DNA from: an uncultured Aquimarina sp.
Lineage (GTDB): Bacteria; Bacteroidota; Bacteroidia; Flavobacteriales; Flavobacteriaceae
Length of the DNA stretch: 43,721 bases
Direction of reading: 5' to 3'
Assembly: GCA_947489195.1 (NCBI GenBank)
Contig: CANLCT010000038.1
Location: 1-43,721, forward strand
Below the pieces are notes generated by a model that was not told the origin of the DNA, did no database searches, and was given only the letters and a program-made list of their open reading frames with translations. Below are positions 33,235-42,745 of this stretch, piece by piece. Numbering within the stretch: position 1 is the first letter of the stretch; every line of letters starts with the position of its first letter. The translations under genes and the position numbers were made by a program.

Positions 33235-35397
33235 ATGGATACTAAATTTCAAAAGCATTATAGAGTTTGTAACCTATGTGAAGCCATGTGCGGGTTGGAA
33301 ATTACACATGATGGGACAGCAGTAAAAAATATTAGAGGAGATAAAAAAGATCCATTAAGTAAAGGAAGTATTTGTCCAAAAGGGGCATTAATTGATAAAA
33401 TACATACCGATCCAGATCGATTAAAAACACCATTGCGAAAAAAAGCTAATGGGGAGTGGGAAAGTATTGATTGGAAAACAGCTTTAGATAGTGTAGGAGA
33501 AAAAATAAATGAAATCCGTTTAAAATATGGCGATGATGCCGTGGGGATTTATTTAGGAAATCCAACAGTACATAATTTTGGTATAATGCTTATGATTGGA
33601 GAGTTAAAACGTATGTTGCGTACTAAAAACTCTTTTTCGGCATCTTCAATGGATCAGTTGCCTCATCATTTTATGGGGTATTATATGTATGGACATCCGT
33701 TAAATATTCCGATACCAGACATTGATCATACTAATTATATGATCATTTTTGGAGCGAATCCTATAGCTTCTAACGGAAGTTTAATGTCGGCTCCTGGTAT
33801 TCATAAAAGGTTAACGGCTATCCAAAAAAGAGGAGGTAAGATTATTCAGTTTGACCCCCGAAAAAATGAAACAAGTAAATTAGTAGATGAGCATTATTTT
33901 ATAAAGCCCAATACCGATATTTATTTTTTACTAGGCATGTTGCATTTAATTCAAAAAAATAATTGGATTAAATTACATCATGTTGACAATCATATTACTG
34001 GTTTAGAAAAGTTAAATGGAATAGCCACTTCTTTTACACCCGAAAAAGTTGCTAAAATTACGGGTGTTTCGGCAAAAGATAGTATGCGCATCACAAAAGA
34101 ATATGTGGCGCAGGATAAAGCGGTGTTGTATGGGCGTATGGGAATGTCAACTCAAGAACATGGAGGCTTATGTCATTGGCTATCGGGTGTTATTAATATT
34201 TTAACAGGGCATTTTGATCGTAAGGGAGGAGTAATGTTTACAAAACCTGCCTTTGATATAAAACGAGCTAAAACTTTTAAAAAAGCACATGGTCGTTGGC
34301 ATAGTCGTGTAAGGGGGGTGCCAGAATTTGAAGGTGAATTACCCGTATCTGTAATGGCAGAAGAAATAGAAACGCCTGGAAAAGGACAAATAAAGGCACT
34401 AATTACGCATGCAGGAAACCCTGTATTATCAACACCAAATGCAAAGCGTTTGGATCAAGCTTTACCAAAGCTTGATTTTATGGTATCGATTGATATTTTT
34501 TTAAATGAAACTACTAAGCATGCCGATATAATTTTACCACCGCCTTCGCATTTAGAAGTTGATCATTATGATTTGATATTTAACCTTATTTCGGTAAGTA
34601 ATAATGTCAAGTTTTCCAAGGCACTTTTTAAGCCTAAAAAAGGACAGTTATATGATTGGCAAATTGCTAAGGAGCTCACCAAGCGTTTTGCTAAAGTTTC
34701 CACAAAAAAGCCTAGTAGATTATTTCAATGGCTTACTCCACGGCAACTTCTTAATTTAGGTTTGCTAACAGGCCCTTATGGTAAGCTAAGTAGTTCTTCA
34801 AAATGGTTTTCGGGACTGAGTTTAAAAAAGGTAATTAATTCAAAGCACGGAATTGCATTAGGTGCATTACAACCGCGAATTCCTGAAGTGCTACTAACAA
34901 CCGATGGCAAAATAAATATAGCAGATGAGGTGTTTTTAAAAGGACTCGAAAAGGTAACGGCAGAACTAGAGGGGCATCCCTATGCAAAACTATCTAAAAG
35001 TGATTTTTTACTTGTAGGGCGAAGAAATTTGCGTACCAATAACTCATGGATGCATAATGTTGAAAATTTGGTAAAGGGAAAAAATAAATGCACTATTATG
35101 ATGCATCCTGCAGATGCAGAAAGTCATCAGTTGAATGAAGGCCAAAAAGTAATAGTAACTTCTAAAACAGGAAAAATTAGTATTCCTCTTGAAATTACAC
35201 CTAACTTAATGCCAGGAGTGGTAAGTATACCCCATGGCTTTGGGCATACTAAAAAAGGAACACAATTGACGATTGCTTCAAAACCTGAAAATGCTGGAGT
35301 ATCGGTAAATGATATTACCGATCATAATCGAATAGACCCTGTAACGGGTAATGCCGCTTTTTCGGGGCAAGTGGTTCAAATAGCAGCAGCTATTTAA
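33235..35397 (+). CDS. Molybdopterin-dependent oxidoreductase with a [4Fe-4S] cluster
   Basis: A 720-residue protein of the DMSO reductase/formate dehydrogenase superfamily. The N-terminal cluster motif is complete (Cys12, Cys15, Cys19, Cys47; CNLCEAMCG and ICPKGA). Further motifs include FGANPIASNGSLM, TGHFDRKGG and GNPVLSTPN (bis-MGD cofactor binding), and a C-terminal beta-barrel (MMHPADAESHQLNEGQKV). At the usual Mo-ligand site stands SSMDQLPHH without Cys or selenocysteine; Asp or Ser may be the ligand. No twin-arginine signal, so it should be cytosolic. It is flanked closely by the small cysteine-rich membrane protein and by two more genes (17 and 2 bp). The substrate is unknown. Confidence 0.9.
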   Translation: MDTKFQKHYRVCNLCEAMCGLEITHDGTAVKNIRGDKKDPLSKGSICPKGALIDKIHTDPDRLKTPLRKKANGEWESIDWKTALDSVGEKINEIRLKYGDDAVGIYLGNPTVHNFGIMLMIGELKRMLRTKNSFSASSMDQLPHHFMGYYMYGHPLNIPIPDIDHTNYMIIFGANPIASNGSLMSAPGIHKRLTAIQKRGGKIIQFDPRKNETSKLVDEHYFIKPNTDIYFLLGMLHLIQKNNWIKLHHVDNHITGLEKLNGIATSFTPEKVAKITGVSAKDSMRITKEYVAQDKAVLYGRMGMSTQEHGGLCHWLSGVINILTGHFDRKGGVMFTKPAFDIKRAKTFKKAHGRWHSRVRGVPEFEGELPVSVMAEEIETPGKGQIKALITHAGNPVLSTPNAKRLDQALPKLDFMVSIDIFLNETTKHADIILPPPSHLEVDHYDLIFNLISVSNNVKFSKALFKPKKGQLYDWQIAKELTKRFAKVSTKKPSRLFQWLTPRQLLNLGLLTGPYGKLSSSSKWFSGLSLKKVINSKHGIALGALQPRIPEVLLTTDGKINIADEVFLKGLEKVTAELEGHPYAKLSKSDFLLVGRRNLRTNNSWMHNVENLVKGKNKCTIMMHPADAESHQLNEGQKVIVTSKTGKISIPLEITPNLMPGVVSIPHGFGHTKKGTQLTIASKPENAGVSVNDITDHNRIDPVTGNAAFSGQVVQIAAAI

Positions 35398-35414
35398 ATT
35401 TTAAATGAAATCAA

Positions 35415-36110
35415 ATGAACAAAATAATATGTAAAGTAACGCAATCAACCCAAGTGCTTATAAAAGCAAAGGGAGATAATATTGATCTTAATCAACCTTT
35501 ATATGCGGTCAATTGGTTTTCGACCAAAAGAGCCTGGATGTACAATTTGTATAATTTTTTGGCAAGTAAAAGCTTAAAAAAAATAGGGGGTAAGGCTTTT
35601 TTTAAAGGAGAAATAATGCGAACGATTTTGGATGAGAATAACAGTATAAGAGATCTGATTTTAATTGTACGATATCCTAATGGAAGTAGTTTTAAAATGT
35701 TGTTAGAAAACACGTACTTTAAAATTATTAGTGTTTTTAGGCTGTTTTCGGTTAAAGATTTTACTTTTGGATTTACGCACCAGCTTATCGAAAGTCGAAG
35801 TAATTTACGTGATAAACTTTTTTATGTGGTGCATCACTTTAAAACTACAGATAGTAGTATTTATCAAAAGTTTGAAGACTTATTAAGTTCAGGTGTACAG
35901 GTTAAATACGCTGGAAAAATGGCAGCGGGATTGTATAGTCAGCAAGAAAATAAAAAAGAAAAAGAAATTCCATGTATTATGGATGGAGTTCTCCTTTTTG
36001 AAGCAAAATCGGAAGCTGTTATCTTAGATTGGATCAATCAAAAAGAATATCAGGCTATTATAAATACACTAGAATCATCATTTATCGGAACAGTTAAAAG
36101 AACCCTTTAA
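35415..36110 (+). CDS. Protein of unknown function in the molybdoenzyme operon
   Basis: A 231-residue cytosolic protein without signal peptide or membrane helices. The C-terminal 60 residues (PCIMDGVLLFEAKSEAVILDWINQKEYQAI) look like a ferredoxin-like alpha/beta domain of the DUF1330 type, but the match is weak. The N-terminal part (about 1-150) has no recognised motif. Gene order (17 bp after the oxidoreductase, 2 bp before the SDR) makes it part of the same pathway. It could modify or carry the substrate, but this is a guess. Confidence 0.7.
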   Translation: MNKIICKVTQSTQVLIKAKGDNIDLNQPLYAVNWFSTKRAWMYNLYNFLASKSLKKIGGKAFFKGEIMRTILDENNSIRDLILIVRYPNGSSFKMLLENTYFKIISVFRLFSVKDFTFGFTHQLIESRSNLRDKLFYVVHHFKTTDSSIYQKFEDLLSSGVQVKYAGKMAAGLYSQQENKKEKEIPCIMDGVLLFEAKSEAVILDWINQKEYQAIINTLESSFIGTVKRTL

Positions 36111-36112
36111 AG

Positions 36113-36958
36113 ATGACTGAGAAAAAGTATGTTTTAATTACAGGAGTGTCTACAGGTATAGGTAATGATGCTGTTGGCTATTTGATAAAAAATGGCTATC
36201 ATGTGTTTGGAAGTGTGCGTAAAAGTGATGATGCATCTCGTTTAAAAAAGCAATACACTACTGATTTTACATGTTTACAATTTGATGTAACCCAACCAGG
36301 CGAAATACAATTAGCTTATGCTAAAGTTGAAAAAATACTTAAAAGAAATAAGTTAAGTGGGTTGGTTAATAATGCCGGCTTAGCTATTGGTGGACCTATT
36401 GAATTAATTGACGATGAAAAGTTTAGGTATCAGATGGAAGTTAATTTATTTGCTGTTCGTAATGTAACCAATACTTTTTTGCCTTTGCTTAAAGGAAATA
36501 AAAGAGAAGGATTAAAAGGAGGTAAACTTATTATGATTAGTAGTATTTCGGGAGTGTTTAATACTCCTTTTAATGGAGCATATTGTGTGTCAAAACATGC
36601 TATGGAAAGTTTAGCAGAAATTTACCGCAGAGAATTAATAATGTATGATATTGATGTGGTATCGATACAGCCAGGTCCCATAAAATCTAAATTATGGGAA
36701 AAGAATGTAAATAAATATGAGCTGTATGAAAATACGGCATATAAGCAATTAATGCAACGCTCCAATCGAATTATGGAAAAAGCAGCTGAAAATGCCTTGC
36801 CAGCTGAGGTAATTTCAAAATTGATTTTAAAAATTCTTACAAAAAAAACAAAATTGTCATTTGTAGTGACTAAAAATAAACTGACCACTATTTTTTTTAT
36901 TAAATACCTGCCTGCTCGTTGGGTAGATGCTATTTTTTATAAAAAATTCTTTAAATAA
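36113..36958 (+). CDS. Short-chain dehydrogenase/reductase
   Basis: A 281-residue classical SDR. Its Rossmann fold has the nucleotide motif LITGVSTGIGNDA (about 7-19), NNAG (LVNNAGLAIGG, about 84-94), a Ser before the active-site tyrosine (MISSISGVF), and the YxxxK pair in AYCVSKHAMES. It has a 40-residue C-terminal extension with a hydrophobic end typical of SDRs acting on lipid or retinol-like substrates. It is the last gene of the four-gene operon. NAD or NADP preference is not clear. Confidence 0.88.
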   Translation: MTEKKYVLITGVSTGIGNDAVGYLIKNGYHVFGSVRKSDDASRLKKQYTTDFTCLQFDVTQPGEIQLAYAKVEKILKRNKLSGLVNNAGLAIGGPIELIDDEKFRYQMEVNLFAVRNVTNTFLPLLKGNKREGLKGGKLIMISSISGVFNTPFNGAYCVSKHAMESLAEIYRRELIMYDIDVVSIQPGPIKSKLWEKNVNKYELYENTAYKQLMQRSNRIMEKAAENALPAEVISKLILKILTKKTKLSFVVTKNKLTTIFFIKYLPARWVDAIFYKKFFK

Positions 36959-37000
36959 TGGTGTGTTCTTTGTTTGTAAATAGTTGCTTGTCAAAGCAGG

Positions 37001-37411
37001 TTAATAAGGATATTCTACATAATTCCTTTCAGTTTCATATAGTGTTATTTTAAGCGCTAATTGTTCCTTTAACTTAGGGCGTAGTAATTCATAAATAACC
37101 CTTGCTATATTTTCGACTGTGGGGTTTAGATGTTTAAATTCTTGGGTATCTAAATTCAAATTTTTATGATCAAATCGATCTAAAATCAATTCTTTAATTA
37201 AATCGGATAATAATTTGGCATCTATTAAATAACCCGTTTCGGGATCACAATATCCAATTACTTTTACTTCTAAATTATAGTTGTGTCCATGGTAGTTTTT
37301 GTTGTTACATTTTCCAAATACCTGTTTGTTTTTTTTGTCATCCCAATTAGGATTATGGAGCCTGTGTGCAGCATTAAAATGCTCGCAACGGGTTAAAGCA
37401 GTTTTTTTCAT
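37001..37411 (-). CDS. queD: 6-pyruvoyl-tetrahydropterin synthase / 6-carboxytetrahydropterin synthase (QueD)
   Basis: A 136-residue enzyme of the PTPS/QueD family. Zinc ligands His16, His41 and His43 are seen in HFNAAHRLH and NYHGHNY, and the catalytic Cys35 in FGKCNNKNYHG. C-terminal ETERNYVEYPY carries the conserved Glu. In bacteria it usually makes 6-carboxy-tetrahydropterin for queuosine. It converges with the SDR gene with 42 bp between stops. No other queuosine gene is present. Confidence 0.9.
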   Translation of the reverse strand: MKKTALTRCEHFNAAHRLHNPNWDDKKNKQVFGKCNNKNYHGHNYNLEVKVIGYCDPETGYLIDAKLLSDLIKELILDRFDHKNLNLDTQEFKHLNPTVENIARVIYELLRPKLKEQLALKITLYETERNYVEYPY

Positions 37412-37561
37412 GGCAATACTTAAATTTTATTTTAGGTAAGGATTAAGTTAGGGAAACAGATATAAAATATTGCTATACAATGAATAAAATAAGCGTAAAC
37501 CCGCTTTAAGCATTAAAAAACCTATTCCGTCTGTGATCTTCTATTGTATATAACTATTGTA

Positions 37562-38035
37562 TTAAGCTTGAATAATCTCTTTTTTAGTCATAACAAGAGT
37601 GAGTATAAATTTCAATAAAAAATAAAAAGGGATGGAAAGCGGAATAACCATTAATGCCCAGCCTGTAAGTCCACAAATTAATTCAAATGAAAGCGAACCT
37701 AGGGTTTCTAGGATACTATTTTCTTTAAAACTTTCTTTTATAGAAGCAAGATCTAAAAGGCTATGCTTGGCACCAAAAATATATCCTCCAGTTTTTATAA
37801 AAGGAATAAGTAAAAGAAGTTTTACAGGTTCAACAACATAACTTAAAATAATCATTATAGGTAAGTTCAATTTAAAACGTAAGGCTATTAGGGTAAGTAT
37901 AACGGTAGTAATTCCAAAAATGGGAAAAAGAGAAATAACTATACTCACGCTTATTGATAGTGCCAGCTGTTTTGGAGTAAGTCCTTGTTTAAAAACGTTA
38001 ACTAGTTTTTCGTATGTTTTTTTTAAAAAATTCAT
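37562..38035 (-). CDS. DUF2062 membrane protein, copy B
   Basis: A 157-residue paralogue of 32111-32590: the signature GLTPKQLALSISVSIVISLFPIFGITT and PIMIILSYVVEPVKLLLLIPFIKTG is nearly the same. Two to three membrane helices. The two copies flank the molybdoenzyme operon and queD at about 5 kb distance. Function unknown. Confidence 0.85.
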   Translation of the reverse strand: MNFLKKTYEKLVNVFKQGLTPKQLALSISVSIVISLFPIFGITTVILTLIALRFKLNLPIMIILSYVVEPVKLLLLIPFIKTGGYIFGAKHSLLDLASIKESFKENSILETLGSLSFELICGLTGWALMVIPLSIPFYFLLKFILTLVMTKKEIIQA

Positions 38036-38095
38036 GATTTTGAGTATTTGTTTGTTATTGTGTTTTTTAGAGTAAAAGGGAGTTAATTATGTTAT

Positions 38096-38132
38096 AAAAG
38101 CGCCTTCCTTTTTGGGTAAGGGGGCGCCTTTA
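38096..38132 (-). terminator. Terminator-like hairpin after the three-part lipoprotein gene
   Basis: A GC-rich imperfect stem with GGCGC and GCGCC arms around a loop of about 10 bases, in AT-rich DNA. On the minus strand it ends in TTTT. It lies about 50 bp beyond the stop at 38180. Confidence 0.7.
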
Positions 38133-38179
38133 TTATAGTAAGCGCTAGTTTTAGGGTGAGTTAAACTCTAACAGAGAGG

Positions 38180-41100
38180 TTAAAACCCAAAACCAAGACC
38201 AAAAGAGAAACGAGAACTGTCATCGGAATTAAATAGTCCGAAACGAGCAGTAAATAAATCAGCTCCATCAAACCAAAAACCACCACCATACGAGGTGTTC
38301 CAATCATTTGAAATATCGAAATCACTCCATACGCGTCCATAATCAAAGCCTCCAAAAACTCCTATTTTAATGGGTACTACATTAGTTCTGATTTTTTTTA
38401 GATTACATCGTAAGTCGGTATTTTGATAAAAAGATTCTTTTCCGGTAAAACGTTGGTTACGAAAACCTCTTAATCCATCATCACCACCAATAGATGCTGC
38501 TTGATAAAACTCAAAATTATCACCAAAATTAATGTGTCCTTTAAGTTTTGTAGCTAAAACTATTTTTCCCTGTGTGTCAATTTTATAATTAAAACTTAAT
38601 GCAGGAATAATATAGCCATATGAACGATCGGATTCATTTATATTTGTTTTATAGCCAGCGATAAGTGAGCTTTCTAATCCTAAGGTTGTAAATGCTTTAT
38701 GGTCTTTGTTTTTAAAATGATATTCCACTTCGGTACCTAAAAAGCTTTGATCATCAAATGTGCTAGCAGCTAATTGATTTGATGTAGCAATAAATCGATC
38801 TGCTGTTTTTTCAGTTTCGTTGATTTCGTATGAAGCACTAAACTGTAATGTTGAACCTAATTTACCTTTGTAAATTAATGAAGGCTTAAATTTGAATTGC
38901 TCAATTTTTACCCTGTTAAAATCTAGGTCTAGTGCATCATTATTTGGTTCAGGATTTTCGGTACCATTACCAAATCCGAAAAAGTTAATAGCATAGTTTG
39001 GACTTTGGAATGAAATATCTAGCCCTAAATTAAATTTTCCTAGAATATTTGCTATTTCCCCATTATAGGCAGCTTCATAACCTTTAGTAGCAAAAAAGTA
39101 AGCTCCAGAGATACGATGCCTTTGCGTAAATGGGTTTCTTTCAAAACCATTTATAGTATAGGTTTCTGATAAGCCAATTTTTAAACCATCATCGGGATTG
39201 AAACCTATAGTTGGAGTAAGAGCATTGGTATTATTTTCTATTTTACTACGATCAAAAATATTAGTTTCATAATTATCTCTTAGCTTTATGATCCCTTTTT
39301 TTGTTTTAAAATCACTTTTTTTAGATTTAAAATCATAAATCGCAATTTTTTTTCCGTTTTCAATAGCATAAGTGTCTTTACCTTGACCTCCCATTATTCT
39401 GATAGGAATACACTTTTTTCCTTTTCCATATACATGAAAAATATCTTGATCATCTAAACCATAAACCCATATTTCACGAGTCTGTTTTCTGTGATAAATT
39501 TTTTGAAAAATCAGGGCTCCTTTTTTATTGTTTTTTGAATGGTAAGCTTTTATTTTTGTTTCTCCATTAGGAAGCCTTTCTACTTCAAAAATATCTTTAT
39601 CATCGGCACCAGTTACAATTGCGTATTTACTTAAGTGTTTGTAATAGCTTTTTGCAATGGTTTTTAGATTTTTACGACGGCCTTGTAGTTTTCTTTTTAT
39701 TTCTTTAATAGTTTGATCGGAAACTTCATTAGGAAAAAAAGAAAAAGCCTTATCAATATCATTATCGGTTAAGTTTTGTTGGATATAAGTAGCTTGCTCT
39801 ATCCAAGCTTCTTCATTAGATTTAGCCGTTAAGGTTACATCCAAAGGATAAGGTTCGGCGTTCATCCATTTAGGCTTTTTCAAATCATCTTTATAGGATC
39901 GTAATAAACGTACTGTTGGTTCTAATTTGGTGGCTGTTCCCAATAAAAAGCCATCATCCATTATAGAAAAAGCTTGATCTCGATCTCTAGGAATTGGGCG
40001 ATAGAATTTAACTCCATTATCATCTTTAAATTCAGCCCAACGCCATTGATCGCTATGTCGATCCCAATCACCTATAAGCATATCAAACAAACGTGCTTTT
40101 ATGTATGCTTTTTGATCTAAGTAAGTCTTTGAATTTTTTCTAAGTTCTTTATATAAATCATCGGTACTAATAACTTTGTTGGCATTTCCAAAGCTAGCTA
40201 TTCCATGACCAGATGATGCCCGCTCTTCTATCATATATAATTCATTTCCAAAATCACTATTGAACTCTCCTAGGCTACTTTGTTTAGGGATATAGTATAG
40301 TTTTGGATTCGTATGATAAATACCAACAGCATCAGATAAGGTGCCTATTGTAAAAGGGGCATAAGGATGCGCACCAGTAAATACATCAAGAATTAACCTT
40401 TCTAATCCTGTTTTATCATATTCCCCTTTTACATATTGGTCTTTAAAAGCAGTGGCCTGAATGTATTTTGTACCACTTTTACGCAAAGCACGCATAACAA
40501 ATTGTTTTCCATCTTTAGTTTTTAAACGTAATGATTTGGATTGATTACCGCCCCCTCGACGCATGGGGGTTAAGCCACCTAGAAGTGTATCTAGTTTTAC
40601 GGTAGGAACGGTGACTTTATAACCATAATATTTACGGTAACGGTCTCCCCATAAAAAGCGGTGTACATTATTTGTTTTAACTTCTTGATCTGTGTAAATC
40701 TGAGTAGTTTTTTCTTTAGGAAAATTGTTAGGATAAGGGGTGCTGTCTTTAATTATTGTGTCGGCTGTAAATATTTCATGAGAAAAAATTTTGAGGGTTT
40801 TATTGTTTTTTATTTCATAAAAGTGAACAATTGAAGAACCGTCAGTATGTATATCTAGTTTAGCAAAACCGTTGTTTCCATTAGTAAATAAAGCTTTTTG
40901 GTTTTTTGTAGCCGTACTTTTAAGTCCCCCAGATCCACTAATAATTTGTGCTAAATTATCTTCCTCAAGGTATTGTAATGATTGTTCATGACCAGATACA
41001 AATATTACTTTAGGGTTAAATTGTGCTAAAGTAACCATACGATGTTTAAAAGCTAAATAACGTTTATTTTGCAAATCGGAACTAAAAACGCCTCCAGTTT

Positions 41101-41809
41101 TACGAATAGCATGTCCTAAAACAGGAAAGGGGTATAACTGTTGCGAAAAGGTTGATTTTCCACCATAAATACCATCACTAAACATAGGTCTATGTATAGC
41201 TATAATAGTAGTTTTTCCTATGTTTTTTTTGATTAAGCCTTCAAATTCATCAAAAAAAGCTTCTCTGTTTTTAATTTCGCATTTATCATTAATTGTTGTG
41301 TGGCCATCCCAGTCTTCAAAATACCATTCACTATCAACAGCAATAATTACAGTATTTTCATCAATTTCAATATCCGAAATTGGACATCCGTTTCTAGGTT
41401 CAAAAGCATGTTTATTTAATTGTTTTTCAACATTTTTTTGATGTTTTTTTAGCTTCGTTAGGCCTTTGTCCCATTCATAACTTCCGGGAAGAAAAATAGC
41501 TTTGCCATTATAGGTTTTTAAAGCAGATAGTTGATTGTTGAATAGCGCTTCTCTTTTTAAAACTTGTTTGTTTGAATAGGCATTATTTCCTAAAAATATA
41601 GTGGTTGTGTTTTTGTTAGAAGTGTGTAACTGTTTTGAAAACAGTTCCAATAAGGGTTTGTTTTCTCCAGAGTCTCCAATAAGGTAAAATGAATGGGCGA
41701 TTTGTTTTTTAGTTGTCGCAACGGAGAGGTGTTTGTCTATTTGGATTTTTTTTGTAGCGCAACTTAGTATTAAAAATAGTATAATATTGAAAAATAGAAT
41801 TTTTTTCAT
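38180..41809 (-). CDS. Outer-membrane lipoprotein: degenerate metallophosphoesterase, kinase-like segment, beta-barrel
   Basis: A 1209-residue lipoprotein (LILSCA, Cys17). I choose the ATG at 41809, which gives a clean lipoprotein signal; an ORF from 41887 would overlap the upstream gene. Residues about 38-300 have the outline of a calcineurin-like phosphoesterase: GDSG (45-48), GNNAY (74-78), PGSYEWD (108-114), HRPMF (206-210), GHEQSLQY (273-280). Typical members read GDNxY, PGNHDW and GHEHxLQY, so several metal ligands are changed. Residues about 385-760 contain LIGDWDRHSDQWRW (578-591) and PIPRDRDQAF (605-614), which resemble the DRH and metal-binding Asp motifs of FAM20/HipA-like kinases. 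Residues about 905-1209 form a beta-barrel ending in a Phe, as in Omp85/surface antigen proteins. Second in an apparent operon, after the DUF5706 gene (58 bp). Confidence 0.75.
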   Translation of the reverse strand: MKKILFFNIILFLILSCATKKIQIDKHLSVATTKKQIAHSFYLIGDSGENKPLLELFSKQLHTSNKNTTTIFLGNNAYSNKQVLKREALFNNQLSALKTYNGKAIFLPGSYEWDKGLTKLKKHQKNVEKQLNKHAFEPRNGCPISDIEIDENTVIIAVDSEWYFEDWDGHTTINDKCEIKNREAFFDEFEGLIKKNIGKTTIIAIHRPMFSDGIYGGKSTFSQQLYPFPVLGHAIRKTGGVFSSDLQNKRYLAFKHRMVTLAQFNPKVIFVSGHEQSLQYLEEDNLAQIISGSGGLKSTATKNQKALFTNGNNGFAKLDIHTDGSSIVHFYEIKNNKTLKIFSHEIFTADTIIKDSTPYPNNFPKEKTTQIYTDQEVKTNNVHRFLWGDRYRKYYGYKVTVPTVKLDTLLGGLTPMRRGGGNQSKSLRLKTKDGKQFVMRALRKSGTKYIQATAFKDQYVKGEYDKTGLERLILDVFTGAHPYAPFTIGTLSDAVGIYHTNPKLYYIPKQSSLGEFNSDFGNELYMIEERASSGHGIASFGNANKVISTDDLYKELRKNSKTYLDQKAYIKARLFDMLIGDWDRHSDQWRWAEFKDDNGVKFYRPIPRDRDQAFSIMDDGFLLGTATKLEPTVRLLRSYKDDLKKPKWMNAEPYPLDVTLTAKSNEEAWIEQATYIQQNLTDNDIDKAFSFFPNEVSDQTIKEIKRKLQGRRKNLKTIAKSYYKHLSKYAIVTGADDKDIFEVERLPNGETKIKAYHSKNNKKGALIFQKIYHRKQTREIWVYGLDDQDIFHVYGKGKKCIPIRIMGGQGKDTYAIENGKKIAIYDFKSKKSDFKTKKGIIKLRDNYETNIFDRSKIENNTNALTPTIGFNPDDGLKIGLSETYTINGFERNPFTQRHRISGAYFFATKGYEAAYNGEIANILGKFNLGLDISFQSPNYAINFFGFGNGTENPEPNNDALDLDFNRVKIEQFKFKPSLIYKGKLGSTLQFSASYEINETEKTADRFIATSNQLAASTFDDQSFLGTEVEYHFKNKDHKAFTTLGLESSLIAGYKTNINESDRSYGYIIPALSFNYKIDTQGKIVLATKLKGHINFGDNFEFYQAASIGGDDGLRGFRNQRFTGKESFYQNTDLRCNLKKIRTNVVPIKIGVFGGFDYGRVWSDFDISNDWNTSYGGGFWFDGADLFTARFGLFNSDDSSRFSFGLGFGF

Positions 41810-41867
41810 TTTGTTTATTTGTTGTTGTGTGAATATGTTAGTTCTTGTTAAGCTGAGGTATTGGAGG

Positions 41868-42497
41868 TTAGAACATATGCCCACCATAAATTATATGACA
41901 TAATAAAAAAGCGATGACCGATAGAATAATTCCTATCAAGAATACATTAAAGGAAACTCTGAGTAGATTAAATTTCTTATTCATGGTTTTTCCTAAATAA
42001 AAGGTATCCTTGGCAATAGTTTTATATAGTTCATCTCCTTCATTCATTAAATTCGTTATACTATTGATATATTCTTTTTCTTCCATTTCATGAAAGTTGC
42101 CATAAAACATTAAATTTCCAGTCTCTTTATTTCCATGCGTTAACTCTGGTCTGGTTGCAATAACGGCAAATGCTATAGAAGCTAGATTTGTAAATAGAAT
42201 GAGTACGGCAGGGTATATTAAATGAGGATCCTTGTCCAATTGATTCAGTACAGTTCCTAAAATAATGGATAAAATAAGAGCATTTATTGAAATTAAAATA
42301 TTGGACTTCCTATCAATCATTGAATTTAAAGTATATTGATTTTTAGAAAGTAATCTAAATAATGTTTCGACTCCTTTTTCGGACCTAGGTTCAATTTTTG
42401 ATAATTTTTTTTTGAGCCTTTTTAGTTTTTCTTTATTAATATTTAATTCTTCCATTAAGTATTGATTTTCAATTTTTTTGGAGGAGAGGTCACTCAT
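41868..42497 (-). CDS. DUF5706 (Pycsar-effector-like, PycTM) membrane protein
   Basis: A 209-residue protein with an N-terminal coiled coil (about 15-45), a conserved RLLSKNQYTLNSMIDRKSNILISINALILSI segment and membrane helices at about 66-86, 93-113 and 180-203. This pattern is that of DUF5706/PycTM, the transmembrane effector domain of Pycsar cyclic-nucleotide defence. Many flavobacteria also have stand-alone or HD-fused members outside defence loci. No pyrimidine cyclase (PycC) or other CBASS gene is near. The role here is therefore unclear. It precedes the three-part lipoprotein by 58 bp on the same strand. Confidence 0.75.
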   Translation of the reverse strand: MSDLSSKKIENQYLMEELNINKEKLKRLKKKLSKIEPRSEKGVETLFRLLSKNQYTLNSMIDRKSNILISINALILSIILGTVLNQLDKDPHLIYPAVLILFTNLASIAFAVIATRPELTHGNKETGNLMFYGNFHEMEEKEYINSITNLMNEGDELYKTIAKDTFYLGKTMNKKFNLLRVSFNVFLIGIILSVIAFLLCHIIYGGHMF

Positions 42498-42745
42498 AAT
42501 TTTTAGATGGTTGAATTAACAGTTGTTTATTTTTATATCAGTCGTAAGTTTTGTGGATTTCCAACAAGTGTATTTACTCAATTTGTCGTATAAAGTAAGT
42601 TTTGGGAAATGGTTTTTTTGAGAATGTTTTTATTTTAGAATCTATTTGCTATACTTACATAAGTGGCGTATATCGGAAGTAACTTTGTTTGGTAAGACTC
42701 GCCTATTTTTTACTACTAAAAGAGGGATAATCAAAAATAAATAAA

